Of a stretch of 64,000 nucleotides of DNA, positions 1 to 13,224 are shown in pieces. The translations under genes were made by a program, and so were the position numbers. The notes beneath the pieces were generated by a model that worked only from the letters and a program-made list of their open reading frames with translations, did no database searches and was not told the origin of the DNA. The stretch is from Odontesthes bonariensis (lineage: Eukaryota; Chordata; Actinopteri; Atheriniformes; Atherinopsidae), in the NCBI RefSeq assembly GCF_027942865.1, contig NC_134519.1:22416248-22480247 (forward strand), written 5' to 3'. Within the stretch, counting starts at the first letter, position 1. Every line of letters starts with the position of its first letter.

Positions 1-1442
1 CGTGCTCTCTGCTCCACTTGGCTCTGCATCCACTCAGCTGCCATCCTGCCTCGGTATGTGTGGTCCAACTATAGAAACCATTGACACTCGAGCGACCCCA
101 AGGGTGCATCAACACTGTTCCAACGTACCTACAACCAAACGAGCGGTTTGGCTGCAGGTACGTCCCCTTTTTGCCACCACTCACCATAACACAATGATGT
201 GTGACAAAAAGGAAAAACATCTGATTATGTGATGAGGTAAAGTACGACACTAAGAACAAGAAAATGTCCTAAATTAGAAAACTCTTGTGCTGTTTGCATA
301 TTTCCAGTCCCGTTATCCCATCAGCGTTTGCTGCTCTACGTGAACCTGCATCGTGTTCATTCTAAAGCAAAACCGGTAGTGAAGAGACGCACCATGCAGC
401 TGTCGCTCTGCTGATGGCAGATGGAAGACAATATCTGTATATACTGTGTGTACTTAAAATGCCTCAAAATACTGTAACCCTAAACAAAGTTCTCAAAAAG
501 ATAAAAATGGCCGTATATCTAAAGCAACGCCTCTCACGCGCTGACAGCAGCAGTGAGACAGTGTAAACCTCACAAAGGCAGTATTCACAGACGGCTGTTA
601 TTGGATTACATCATCATATAGTGCAGGTTCTACCACATGTTAAGAGTACAAGATCTCCCATTCGGAGAACTGCCCGACACGCCGCTTTGATGTGCTTTAC
701 TCAGCATCGCGTGTCGGCAGGAGGTGAAATCTGTACTGACGCTTCAGACGGGCCAGCATTTACAATCTCTCAAAAAGCCAATGGCATGTTTACAATGAAA
801 ACAATCATAAAACAAAATGGGCACTGTTAATACTTCAAATGTGTTGGCACTGGCATAAAGTATAGCTCATCTTTCTGCCGTCACTGCAGCAGTTCAACCA
901 CAAATAAAGTTGTGGATGTACTCTTAAGGGTGTGGAAATTTCTTTTATATTTTATATTCAACTCAAAGAAAACCGAGTGATTTGTTAATGTTACCGCTTC
1001 GCACTTCTGTGCTGAGAAACTTCCCTCTAACTTCATGCTTAAAAACGCTAACATCATATAATCTGCATCGAGCTCAAATCATAACCTTTGGGATCGCTGC
1101 GTAAAACAAAGGGTTTGTTGCAGCGTATGACTGGGATACATCAGTGTGTGCATTCCTCTCTTACACATGCACTCAGATCTGGTTCTCCGGGGTTGGAGAA
1201 TTATAATTTATGTGCACACACATAAGATGCTTGATCATATTGCACTTGACAATAGGTTTGTGCTTTTTACAGCCACCTTACCTCTGACGCACAGCAAGAG
1301 ACTACAGCTTGATATTACCCTCACATCCTGTGCATTCACTTCTATCGAGCAACAAACATTCTTCAGTCTCTCAAACACTCGTCTTTGTTTAACTTCGGAA
1401 GGCTTACAGGGATCTTGTCGTTCTACCCTCCCCGTGTCACTA

Positions 1443-3640
1443 CTATCGAGTATAGCCCATTTGATGCAGCTTCCTCAGGAGAATCTGTGTAAGGTCAAAG
1501 GTGGTGAAGCTGATTCCCACAGCAATGGGTCCTTTGACCCAGTTCATACTGAGACCTTTGTAGAGTCCGCGGACAACCCCCTCCTCAGAAACGATCTCTT
1601 TCATAGTGCCCAGGATGGTGCCATACGTGTGGCCCGTGACACCTGCAGTCTGCATGCGCCGTCTCACCACATCCAGAGGGTAAGACGCCGACTGGCCAAG
1701 GAGACCAGCACAGGCTCCAAAAGCCAGACGTTCGTAAGAGTAGGGCTGTGAGCGGCCGGTGTGCTCTGCAAGGAAGAGGAGGATGTAAGGAGGGGGCATT
1801 TTACATATGCAATAGGTGTTTGCGTTAAAGGAATGAACGTGGTTGCAGATGTGGTACCTGCATGCATCTTCTTCAGAGTTTCATAAGTAAAAAAGCTGAG
1901 ACCAGCATAGGGGACAACGCCCAGTATGGTTGGAGTGAATCCGCGATAAATGGTTTTCAGGCCCTCTTCTCGAGAGATCCGCACAAAAACGTGCAGAATG
2001 TTACTGTACCTGAGCAGAGAAACAGAGGAAAAATATGCAAAAAAAGGCTTTTTGCTGTGACACTTGAAGAGATTTTTTTTTTCTCTTTAAAAACTGAAAT
2101 TTGTATTGTAGAAATTAAAGTAAATCATATTTACTTTTCACATCTTTTTTTTTTCCCTCTGAAAACTTAAAAATCAGGACTCAAGAGAGGCCAGCTCTGT
2201 ATAATATTACCCCCAAACAAACAAGCACAAAGCAAACACAGCTTTTGTTTATTTATCCATTTCTTTAAAAAAAAAAAATCGTATTCTTATTTTAAATCTT
2301 TGGGTTTCCCTGACTGTATAGTGTACGTACTACCACCCCCTGCTGCCCCTTAGAAGTTATGCTCTCTTGCGCATGTGTGCTCTGTGCGTCCTGGCCGGCA
2401 ATTCAAGTGCCATTTGGTTTACTTGGACGCCGACAACCTGAAGAAATGCGCGGTGAGGGGCCTCTCGTAGCTGCTGGTTCTTGACACTGGTTTGGTGTAT
2501 GAGGGCCCTGGGACCGGATAGAAAATTATCTCTCTTCTTTCTTTTCTCCAGTGGTTTCCCACAGGTTTACTGCAGTGGTTTTATGATAACCCTACATGTG
2601 TCATCTTTAAGATAAAAAGTGTACCACTGCTGTAGTGTTTTTCTAATGTAGTACGGTGGTTACTAATAAAATCTCCTCATATCCACTGATTACTCATCAG
2701 CTACTAAAAATGGCCTTACATTTCTTTCGGCGTTACAGCCATCCTAGCTCGCACCATGTCCAGCGGATAGGTCAGCATGGCTGCTGTGGTACCGGCCAAA
2801 GACCCAGCCAGTAACCTTGGGACTGGAGGTAGGACTCTAGGAATCATGGGGAAATCCAATAAAAGTCAGATTTTCACATTTTCTTTATTACTTAACAAGA
2901 AACAGAAGTTGAAAAAAGTCCTTAAACAAACACTTACTTCCCTTGGAAGCCATAGTAGCCTCCCAGCAGCCTCTTGTACTGCTCATGTGCACAGAACTGG
3001 ATGGCTGCGTATGGGATGACCCGCACCATGGTGGCAGAGTTCCCTCTCCACAGACTGAAAAAGCCATCCTTCAGGTAGGTGCGGTAGATCAACCTGTAAG
3101 CTTCCTGCAAAGCATAAACACGTGTTTATGCTAGCTTTTGGTTTAAAATGATCCGTTATCGTTCCTGTCATATATTCCGTGAGGGTCAGATGCAAAACAA
3201 AAGTATGTGTATGTTTATTTTAACTACAAATGATCCTCAACAAAGCCTGTGGCTAATGTTAACAGCTGTGGACATGGCTTTATTAATGAGGAAGTAACAT
3301 GAAATATAGGATGCTCTTGCTCAAACGTACCTTGGCAGAGAATCTTGCTGAAGACACTATAAGAAAACAACAAGTGTGAACAACATAAATAACGACAATG
3401 CAGCATTCCTCATAAGTCCAGCTATTCCCCAGCAACGTATCACTAGATATAGTTCCAAGCCATTTATTCAGATCATTTCCAATCTAAAAACACGTTGCCC
3501 TTTTAGGTCAGGAGAGAATCCAACTTGCCTTGAAAGATGATTTTAGTTCTATCCAGCGGGGCTACAGCCGTCTTGGCCACAGCTCCAGCTAAAGCCCCGG
3601 AGAACAGCGAGTTGAGGACAGATCGAGTTTGCATCAAGCC
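1443..3640 (-). CDS. slc25a42: slc25a42, mitochondrial CoA / adenosine 3',5'-diphosphate carrier (six exons; N-terminal exon not found)
   Basis: Inner-membrane carrier of the SLC25 family; the mammalian protein exchanges coenzyme A and dephospho-CoA for adenine nucleotides. Exons read on the minus strand: 3640-3529, 3356-3331, 3104-2938, 2836-2720, 2009-1858 and 1765-1443 (stop TAG at 1445-1443). All phases join, giving 298 residues. Three carrier signatures (P-x-D/E-x-x-K/R) are visible, PLDRTK, PLDMVR and PLDVVR, one per repeat, and the C-terminal [20 protein letters not shown] block is typical of SLC25A42. The vertebrate protein is about 318 residues, so roughly 20 N-terminal residues, probably a short separate exon, are missing. 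An alternative acceptor at 3696 would start the first recognised exon at 3695 and lengthen it upstream. One exon is only 26 bp and the intron before it has a GC donor. armc6 lies upstream on the same strand, the same pairing as in mammals. Confidence 0.93.
3527..3528 (-). other. slc25a42: Non-canonical GC splice donor in slc25a42
   Basis: The exon ending at 3529 reads CAAG followed by GCAAGT. The next exon (3356-3331) starts with TG, and only this junction restores the conserved KIIFQ-VSS reading. The donor is therefore GC rather than GT, within an otherwise ideal donor context (AAG|GCAAGT), as expected for a genuine GC-AG intron. Confidence 0.85.
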
Positions 3641-4377
3641 CTGCGCAGCAATGGAGGAATCAGGTTTAGAGTCACCAACAGCGACAGAGGGAATTCTGTA
3701 ATTTTCCAACAGTGTCCTTCCAGGAACAGGGTTCTTTGATCTGCTGTTGATCATTAAGCCAAAGTTACATCAGGATAATCAGAAATCCTCACACACAAAA
3801 TGTTTAATGAACCGACGTGGCCATGATGCTGCCAGACAAGGTCCAGCCTGTAAGTTTCACATAGTGTACTGCGCTGAAGCCTTGAGCCACCCCCACTTCC
3901 CTCATGTTTTGTTTTCAAGGAGCCAGACTTTCTCGTGAACTTTTAAAGTAGTCTTGAATAATAGTTCTGCGGAATTTCTGAAGGTCTTCAAAAGTTTTGT
4001 CAACGATTTTCAGTCCAGTCCTTGTACCCGACCTCGAATCTTTAGGTAAATTGTTACTAGCGGCTCATCAAAAAGAGACGCATACTTTGTTCTCATTTCT
4101 CTAGTTCTACCAATGAAAAATACCAACGATAACACAGTTTGACAGAAATAAAACAGTGTTTTACGCCAACAAGGTGATTCCCAAAGAAATAGTCATTTGT
4201 GAAGAAACAATTAAAAAAATTTGGACAATAAAAGTTTCAAATACTGAGCTGCAGCGACACGCGTCAATGAAGTCATCCCACTAGACGCGTGTGTAGAAAG
4301 CTTCCTATAAAGGCGGATGTACAGTTGACGCGTCGCTCATGGCGGTGGCGGCCCGTGACGTCAAAATGACGTTTCAG

Positions 4378-4985
4378 GCATGGCGCTTGCCTTGAAAAGA
4401 TGGCGCAGCGCGTTATCGTGCATCAGTCGATTTTTGTAACTTGGCTGCTCCAAGAACGACAAACCGGATGGACCAATTTGAGACCAGGCTCAGTGAGGAG
4501 GTGCGTTTGTACAGGCAGCTGTACGAAACTGCAGTGAAACAGCACAGGGACCATGTAAACTCCAAAACTCGAGGACAGAGATGGGCAGAACTTTGGGGAA
4601 AGAGGGAGAGTTCTATAAGAATGTGTGGAAGAAGCTACGGGACAGATACGTGAAGGCAAAGGAGAGGGCAGAGACTCGAAGTGGTGATGCCGGGGGCTTC
4701 AGACCTTCACCTCTTTTAACTGAATTAAAAAAATAAATAAAACTATCCAGATACTGCAGCAGTATCATTGATGACAATATTCTTGCTCTTGACAGTGGCA
4801 TTGTTTTCTTCTCGACTTTCGTGGTTGTAGAGTAGCGGCAACCTTCACGTAGCAGCGACACCTCTGTGACAGAGCAAATTGCAACTACTGGCGCATCAAC
4901 TTGCGCCACTATATATAGCCGGCACGAAATCGTGACGTCATCAACACCGCTCGCGCTAGCAGACACGGCAACCATGCTAGAGCCT
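4378..4985 (+). mobile_element. PIF/Harbinger-type element relic with MADF (Myb/SANT-like) coding remnant, copy 1
   Basis: A sequence starting near ATGGCGCTTGCC and ending in CCATGCTAGAGCC-TTAA is shared with the inverted copy at 21190-21804. From 4468 it reads as a MADF-like DNA-binding segment (MDQFETRLSEEVRLYRQLYE..., then W-KKLRDRYVKAKERAET after a frameshift near 4600). MADF proteins are the DNA-binding partners of PIF/Harbinger transposases. The left terminal repeat is degraded relative to copy 2. It lies in the 5' part of the slc25a42 locus. Confidence 0.65.
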
Positions 4986-7900
4986 TAAGCCCCCCAATAG
5001 CCCCGGAAAACAACAACACGGCAGCTATGAGCTAATAGTGCAATCATACGTGTTCATTCATTAATTTGTCTTTAAGTATTGGTGACATAAAGACAGATAA
5101 TGCCTTATTTAGAGGCTGTATTGTCAATGCCCTGTTCTCTCTCGTTATATGGATATACACAGATCTCGAGTGATCTAAATATTTTCCCGAAGGACGCCGA
5201 CTTTCACCAAACTGTTATCGGTGAGTAGATGAACATATTTTATGCCAGAAATAAGGTCCAGGTTAAAAAAAAAACTAACTTCCCCTTTAATTCTGATGGT
5301 GCAAACTGAGCAGAAGCAAACACATATGCTCAGATCATGGCCAACTTTCCCAGTGTTCCCCTAACTCAGCCTCCTATTATCTCTCATGTTAAAAAAAAAA
5401 AAAAAAGTGATGAAATCTGATTCATTCATCATATAGTTATACATCCATTCATCTATTATTTCAAGTGTTAGGGGAAGAGCATGTGTGAGATTTCACCTCA
5501 TTGCTCCCTTCTGACTGACTGGAGGAAGCCAGCGGCAGCACATCTGCCTGTGTCAGTGATGCCCGTTGTTCCTGGATTCCACTCCCCATCCCCACAGACT
5601 ATACACTGAGAACCTTCATGAATTCAACTCACGGGGGGGGCGGTACCAACAGGAGCTGGGAGCGACAGAGGTCAGAAGAAAAAAGAGAAAAAAAACAGAG
5701 GTCACTTTTAAGTTGGTCTAAAAATAAGACAAACATGCTATGTAGCTGGCTAAGCTCATTCGCTTGTTACTCTCGGGAACTGCATCAGGCTCAAGTGACG
5801 AGCATGACTTCAAGAACTGTCACGGAAACACTGTTTCCAAATCTGATTCTGCACCGAGGAGAATATCGTGTGGAAATGAGAAACCATGAACAGAGAAAAC
5901 TGATTCCTTCCACCATGTTTATATCCCCCTTCAGCCCACTGCAGAGTCATGTTAGTATGTGATGACTACAAGAGGGTGGACTTCTTTAAAAAGAAACTCT
6001 GATACAACATACCTCGGCTGAACAGCTGCCCGGAGAATAATCCAGTGTCCGTAACCAACCACCGCACCAGTGAGGGCTACATAAAGAGCAAAGGAGAGCA
6101 AATATATGTTAGGCCAAAATAAAAATAAATCTCTTGGAGGACAGAGCTGGAGACTTGTAGGTGAAAGGTGTCCGTCTGAGGAGCACAAGTGCTATCCAGG
6201 CACCTCCCCTGTAAGCACATCACGTTTCAGTGTTACCACGACTTCCCCCAATCGAGACAATCATTCTTATCTAATCAGCAAAGACTGAAACGAGATTAGA
6301 GGAAAAACTTTATTTAGGGAGATCTCACTACTTTTACAAACAAATGCATAGCCATGTCTTTCAATGAGCTAATCATTTCAGTGCACAAATCACCCATTCA
6401 TTCAACCTTTAGCCCCCCACACTGGTTTATTGTTAAACATTAGTGTCACAGCCAATAGGCACTCACAACAACTCCATTTTGAATAACACTCGCAAGCTGA
6501 ACAACCTGAGTTAAATGTATAAAGCTGAATTATGTCACTTTTTAAATCGTTATGCATCATAAAACCAAAAAAAAAAAGCAAAGATTAACATTTGCAAATA
6601 TTAAAGAGGAACACGACAGGACATGATGATTTCTATGTTACAAGTTGTTTTTAGCAAATGTAAATTATTTACAATTACTCACATTACTTAAGACTTACAT
6701 TTGTAGAGAGATTGTTGAGTTTATATAGTAATGTTACTACAATAAGGTTTGCTGTTCCTACTCTAACATACATGACACTGAAGTGAGAAGCTATAACAAT
6801 GTTCTTAAACTAGTATATTTATATCATACTATTACAAGTCATTGGTAACACAAGCAGAATGTTGTTCTGGACTGGCCTGATGATAAGACAGAAGTGAAGG
6901 TTAACAGAGGTAAAATGTTATGAGCCAGTCAGCTACATAATAATGGAGTCGAAACTCCAACACAGCTCCACACTAACTTTGATACATAGTTTTACTACAA
7001 ATATCTTGGTCATTGCCAAGGTCACCGTGTCAAATCTACCGCAATCTTTGCTGCTCAGGTACCAGTTTATCTGCAAAAAGCTACACTGCAGCCAGCTCAG
7101 TTCATCCATCTGGCTTGAGCTCATGTCTGAGTAGTGACAATGACGCCAAAAAAAGAAAAGAAAAAGAGAAAAGCTGGTAAAGTTTTAAAACTTCACTGAA
7201 TCTGGGCTCAAGACAACAAGGTGGGTGCCAAATATTTTAGGTTTCACAGGAAAATTAATAAAGGAAAAATATCAGAGTTCGAGGACTTTTGTGACACTTA
7301 AGATATTCAGCAAATCAAAATAGACGTGAGCTGTGGCTGCAAACGGAAAGTCTGCTGAAAAGCTGGGTAGTCAGGGGCAACTATAACCCTGGCATCAGTA
7401 CAACGGGGCCTCCAGCCAGATCCTCAAATGTGCACTTAGATCTCTGTTGCAGTCCCTTTCAGACCCCATCCATTGTCCTCGTGGAAATCTGTCCCTTTAC
7501 CCTCCCTCTGGCCTTGCTCCACATGCAGATCATTTTACAGTTTCTTGTTGCTTACAGCTACCCATGTTTGCTTTGGGAGCCTTAAAATTCCCTCTGTGAG
7601 TCAGTGCTGCATTTCTTTTTGATACAGAGGTTTACAGTGTTCAAAACAATGCAGGGACTTTTTTTGTTTTTGTTTTTTTTTAATAAACCTGACCATTCAA
7701 CTGGGTTACCTAATGGTTGTTATTTAGATGTCCACCACGGGTTCAGTGTCAGAATCTGTCAATAAGTGCATAAAAAATATAGTATAGTACACTTATATTG
7801 TGTACAAATGCCTCCAAAAGTGCAGTCCAAAAATAAAAAGAATTCCAGTTTACAAAGTATATAAACAAAGGCCGCAATCAAACAGTCAGTCAACCATTAC

Positions 7901-8736
7901 AGTTACTTTCAGCTGTGAAATATGTAAACTCTACAAAATTTCAACCTTACCATAATGAACTGGGTTATGTAACAAGAAGCTTTTGTTATCTGTCAATCTC
8001 CAAATATGTTTGACTGTTTCGTTACTGTTGAACGATTCTACCAGCACTCTTAAATGCTACCATTTTCCATGGGATGTAAAATCCTTTATCGTTAATTGTG
8101 TTAGTACAGTTCTAACACAAACTAAAACTGGGCTGGGTGACGGTTCAACAGTATCCCCACACAATCAGTCAGTTATTCACAGAATAACAGCCATGCGTCT
8201 CCCTCACTCCATCTCTGTGTCCCCGTTTGGTGCACCAGCCTCGTCTAAACTTGTCAAACGACTTAACACAGTCAGTCTTTGCAGCCAGCAAGCTGTCACT
8301 TGTAACAAACGCAATATATCTTACCTTATAAACCTGACACCTGCACGGAGGTTTCTTGTGAATTGATAGTCCTCACTTGGTTTGTTATTTCGAGTCGTCA
8401 GCGAGTTCTTCTGGAAATGTTTCTAAGTTAGCCAAACGGTAGGTTAAGTAACGTAAGCTAGCTGCTAGCTTATCGCTACACTACCGACTCTGTTGCTCTC
8501 GTCAACTATGCAGTGGAGATAATAACTGTAAAGTTGAGTGCTAAGAGAGAATGTGTCGTGGAGTCAAAGGCACTGTTTTATGAACAATTCATAAATCTAA
8601 CAGCCAAACAGTGACTTCATATGACAGACATTTCCCATGCTGATGTATCCCTGCCGTTACTACTCCTGCCTGTCAGCCACCCGAGGCAGTTCACGTTAGC
8701 TTGACCACAGTGAGATTTGACAAGGACGAGCAATAC
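4986..8736. other. 5' region or intron of slc25a42 with no recognised gene
   Basis: I see no convincing exon here. A weak splice-bounded segment at about 6010-6071 (minus) is open in two frames but matches nothing I know. The stretch around 5270-5290 ends in AACTTCCCCTTTAA, which recurs near 27110 and may be the end of a TTAA-target repeat. Confidence 0.4.
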
Positions 8737-8756
8737 GGCATTATGGGAAATGAAGT
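8737..8756 (-). promoter_or_regulatory. ZNF143 (Staf)-like site, candidate slc25a42 promoter
   Basis: On the minus strand the bases read ACTTCATTTCCCATAATGCC, close to the vertebrate ZNF143/Staf promoter motif (ACTACAATTCCCAnnATGC). The site lies upstream of slc25a42 and downstream of armc6, in a non-repetitive stretch around 8.4-8.8 kb. ZNF143 motifs usually sit near transcription starts of housekeeping genes. Which transcript it serves is inferred; no 5' exon of slc25a42 was recognised nearby. Confidence 0.4.
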
Positions 8757-8759
8757 CTG

Positions 8760-10471
8760 TGTGAGGTGGGGCACGCTTGGATAGGTCGGTTAGAGGGGCG
8801 TGTGCAGGGCTAGGTTACTACTGTTGTTTTTTTTTAACCATGAAGTACACTGTACATTTACTTGCCCCTGAATCAGCAGCCTCGGTCTCGCTAGAAATTG
8901 CAGACTCAGTGTAACCACTTTTTATCATAATCGTACTGGCAGCAAGATATAGAAACCTTAAACCTAAAAACCTAAAACATAATAACATTTTCACACGAAT
9001 CGTGAGAGCAGACGCAGAGAACCCTGTTAAACAACCTGCACAAAAGAAAATTCTAACTGTGATCTTCTCTTCACAACATATTTGTGGAAATGTGTACAGG
9101 CTCAAATAACAAAGATTTCAGAGGACCTCTTAAAGAGTTCTTGGTTCTCAGTAGGGTAGCACTGAATACTGTCCCTTAAGGGTTGGGACTCTACTAACCC
9201 AGTCAGACAGACTGTTGAGATAAATCTGCCCATGAGTGGTTGGCCAACAAATATCACTCCCAGAGCAAGGTGTGTACTATAATCTGTGGTTTAAAAGGAA
9301 TGCAGTTTAAGTTGTTAAGGGCCTCACATACATTATAGGCACATGGACACTCCAGAAGTCTGTTAGACCTAAGTTTGTTCAAATGTTTTGTGTATAGGTA
9401 GAACTTTTGGTTTAAATGAGAAGCAAAGCGTCGTGTTTGGGTAAAAGTACTACTACTAAAGTACTACTCGCCAGAGAAGCCTGAGCCCATCAGTGAAAAA
9501 ATGTGGCCTGGACTTGTTACGTTTTATCTGATCTGGGGCAGCTTGGCATTTCTGCTGAAACTTTAGACCACATAATTCTAAGAGAAAGTGTCAGGATATC
9601 AGCCAGACGACTCAAGCTTCACAAGTCTTTCTATTAAATTATGGCAGAAGGAAAAAAGAAAATGGATTTAAAGTTCAGACTCTGATAGAAATTCTGTGGA
9701 AGGGCCCCATAACATACAGTTAATTGAAGGAAATCCCCAAATATCCAACAGTTGATGCTGTTCTGCACAGACAAACGGGCTGGAACCAATACCAAAAACC
9801 CGAAAGCACTCAGCTTTCTATAACATTGGATGACTTTTGTTTAGTCAGGTTATTTCTCTCTGGTTTAGAAGTGAAAAGGCCGTATCATCGCTGCCTCTTA
9901 GCCTGGATCTAGGGAATTCCAAAAGCAAGTGATTCATAGATCTCAGTACTCTGTAAGGTGGCATCATGCTTCTGACACTCGTATAAGCAAGCTGAAACTC
10001 AAAAACTGAAAACCCCATTTCAACTACAAATAAAGAAAATAGAAATGGAAAAAAAAAGAAGCAGTACAACTATAAGTTTTTCAGTACATGTTTAAATTTG
10101 GATGAACCAGTATGGGAAAGGAATTTGTACATTGCATTGCAGCAGATACATCAATATTAACTCGTGCCACAAAAAACACAAATGTACACAATAAACATAA
10201 GTGTTACAAATATCTAAAAAAAAAATAATAATAAAATAAAAACAACAATCCAAAGGCCTTTTTTAAGTTATTTGAACTGTGGGACATATTCATCCTGTGA
10301 AGGTCTTTGTGTGATACTGGTGCCTTTTTAACAAGGATTACACGGTATAAATATCTATTTGGTGTATCTGCATCCACTACTGTCTAAAAACAGAGTATAC
10401 CAATGTCATAGTATTCCATTTTACAACTCATTGTAAGGGTGCACGATTAGCAGCGATGACCTCATCAGCTT
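8760..10471. other. Intergenic: armc6 3' flank
   Basis: The right part, immediately below the armc6 stop codon at 10474-10472, should hold the armc6 3' UTR. I found no clear AATAAA on the minus strand. The rest is AT-rich with no recognisable gene. Confidence 0.4.
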
Positions 10472-13224
10472 TCAGTTGGTAAGGCCGCTGCGTTTGCCAG
10501 TCCACAGCTCTCGAAGTTCCACCTTACATCCCAGATCTCTGAGGGCTGCTTTACCCACATCACCACAGTCTTGATGTGTCTGGACTGCCTGAGCTATCAG
10601 GGCTTCTGCTCCCATATCCAAGATTGGTTGGTTGAACTCCTGCATGCGTGCAACCAGGTTTCTTAACAGCATGCATGCCTGTTTCTGTTGATTAAAAGGG
10701 AGAACAATCAGACACACAAACCAACAGCTGCAGCATGGCGTTGCTACACGGCCTATGTTGTCAAGTAAGCGTATGAATGACGTCAAGCTACCTGTACAAT
10801 CACCACATCAGAGTGAGCCTTCATAGCCTGAACTGCAGCCAAGGCACCTCCGTTCTCCATGATGACTTTACAGTTGCTGGGTTTACGTAAAGCAAGGACA
10901 GAGAGGCATGCGCAGCCCTGATCACACACCTGCAGCAGAGCACAAGGACATTTGTTGCACTGATACATTGCAACTGTCGCAAAACTCAACGAAAACAAAA
11001 GGGATTTAGTGTGTAGGCGCGACAACTCACAGCGGGGTTGTTCATGTGCCTGTTCATGGCAATGACAATAAGCTGAACTCCACCGGCATTAACAACTGCA
11101 TCTTTCACGTCATCATTTCCTGCCACAGCTCGTATTGCGCTGAGGACCTGCCGGACCAACTCCTGCAAGAGCAAAAAACTTTGAGTGAGAAGAGCAAATA
11201 AAAAAAGTTGAGTCTTGAATTTGTTTGGATCACAAGCCTTGTTTTTGTACTCTACCGCTGACTCATAGCTGTCTGCGAGCAGTGTCATCATGAATTTTAA
11301 TCCACCCAGATCACAGATGTCTTGACAAAACTCATTCCTAACCGCCAGGCGGGATAAAGTTGCACACAGCTCACTCAGAACTGAGGAATTATCGTGGTGA
11401 GCTGTGAGGGATGAAAGAAAAGAAAGTTGAAATAAAGCTATCAAAAGTGGGGGGAAAAAAAGTGTCAAATGCTGTAGCTGATCATATTTAATGAACAAAC
11501 AAGTCATAGGTTGGACTTACCTTTTGCAGCATCAATTAAAACTTTTAGTCCACTGTGCTCAAGAACAATCATCTTGGCATGTTCGTGTGCAAGGCCAAAC
11601 GCAACTCGGACATCATCATCAAACATCATGACCCTGAGAGCAGCGGAGGCCTCCTTGACCAGCTCAGCACATCCACGGTGTTGAGTAATGGCACCAGTCA
11701 GCAGCGGCAGGACGCCCCGTTTTACCAAATCCTGCCTGTTCTGTTCATGTTTTATGCAGCAATGACGCACGGCGCAGATGGTGACACGCGTCACCGAGGA
11801 ATCTGCCCGGTACTTCTTGAGGACATCCAAAAGGAACTTCTGGCCTTCTGCATCCAACAAGTCTGGCTGTCCATCTGTCAGTGCAGTCAGAGAAGATAAC
11901 ACAACCAACACAGCATCCTGCTCTTCCACACTCCTTTTGCAATATGAGAGGATGATGGGGTAGGCATCTTTTTGGGCGGCCAGGTACCTCTGTGCAAATC
12001 CAAGTGAGCATTGTGAAGTGAAGCATCTCATGTCTGCTGTCACTTCAGATACAGCAGCAGAGTCTTTTCCAATTCGGAGAGATTCCAAAGCCTGCGAGTG
12101 GGGAAAGCGGGTGAACATTGGGGGAGATTTTGACAAGAGATCATTGTGCAGTAATCTGTCCCTTTTCACAAAAGGGGTCTAGGCTCACCTGTAAGACCTC
12201 ATGCGTCTGCTCCTCTTGATTATCATTGGATAATGCAGCTGGTACAGCTTTTACGATGCAACTGAGGTCCACACCTGCGTTATAACACATGAAGCTCTTA
12301 TGTTAATGCTTTTGCTGACCGCACAGTTCAGCATATATAAAAAAAAAAGAAGGGTTTAAATGATTACAGTGGTGAACCTACTGACATTATCAGGGGTGTA
12401 ACGGGAGTAACAAGGTGAAAAACAAAGTGTTTACGGAGGAAGGTATGCACAAGCGTGTTCTCTTCTTCACACCTGCACACGCTGAGAAGGACGATAACAA
12501 TCAGAATGGAATGGTATTGCTTATGCAGTGCGTATCAGACTGGTTTCAGTCATAGTGAAGTCTTACTTTGTATGTGGGCTACAGGACCATTAACCTAAAC
12601 AGAGGCCATTAAATACTTTATCCTCTCTGTTTAACCACAGACATATTAAGTTACACTGCCACAGAGAGGGTTTCAATCACGCATGGCTTATGAGACACAT
12701 ATGTGTGAAAGATGTGTTAAAGGCCCCCCCCTCTCACTGTACCATGTATAGACTGAGGAGTAAAAGCAAAAGTGCTTTGAGTGGTCAATACACTATAATA
12801 GAAATAGTGAAATACAAGTACAGCCCATTTACGATTCATTCAACCAGGCATCCACACTGAAAAAGATTCTAAACAACCAAAAACATTTCAGATACAACTT
12901 ATGGTTGTTTAGGCTTCTAAATGGGTGTCATGTCCCATTTGTGTATCTCTTTCTGTTCATTCTCCATCCTTTCATCTCTCGTTTCCCTTCCATGTCTCTT
13001 TAGTGTGAATAATTAAAAGTTCTCCTTACTTGAAGTGAAAATATGTCTTGAACTAAGTAATTCTTACATACCAATTGTCAGAGAAACACACAGTGCCGTT
13101 TACCTTGAGACTCAAACTGCTCAACTGCATCCCTCAGAGCCTCATCAGGATCCATCTCAAATTCCTCCATGTTTTCCCTGACGGCAGCATCAAAGGTTTC
13201 CTGTGTGATCCTCCTTTTCGCCAT
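10472..13224 (-). CDS. armc6: armc6, armadillo repeat-containing protein 6 (seven coding exons, complete)
   Basis: Helical armadillo-repeat protein of poorly defined function, conserved in animals. Exons on the minus strand: 13224-13104 (ATG at 13224-13222), 12274-12189, 12091-11521, 11401-11256, 11162-11031, 10929-10792 and 10684-10472. All are bounded by GT/AG and join in frame to 469 codons including the stop, close to mammalian ARMC6. The N-terminus [18 protein letters not shown] and the C-terminus [18 protein letters not shown] are hallmarks of the family. Armadillo-type motifs such as [15 protein letters not shown] and [15 protein letters not shown] recur, and [18 protein letters not shown] is conserved in the large third exon. 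The start codon is chosen from this conserved N-terminus. The gene is divergent with the mau2 relic (start at 14063), about 840 bp apart, so the two probably shared a bidirectional promoter. Confidence 0.95.

Noticed and set aside
1..232. ORF at the left edge, with a CG|GTATGT donor-like site at about 52-59
   Set aside because: Too short and unrecognised; could be the edge of a neighbouring exon but there is no supporting evidence.
1146..1751. Long plus-strand ORF of about 200 codons
   Set aside because: It overlaps the last slc25a42 exon in antisense and resembles nothing; the minus strand explains the coding signal.
5952..6188. Minus-strand ORF with membrane-like residues and a splice-bounded core (about 6010-6071)
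   Set aside because: The core is open in two frames, matches no family I know and does not join in a meaningful way to slc25a42; possibly a 5' UTR exon but unsupported.
8601..8640. Minus-strand ATGGGAAAT (MGN) as the missing first coding exon of slc25a42
   Set aside because: It hits a stop after about 13 codons and has no good donor in the right phase.
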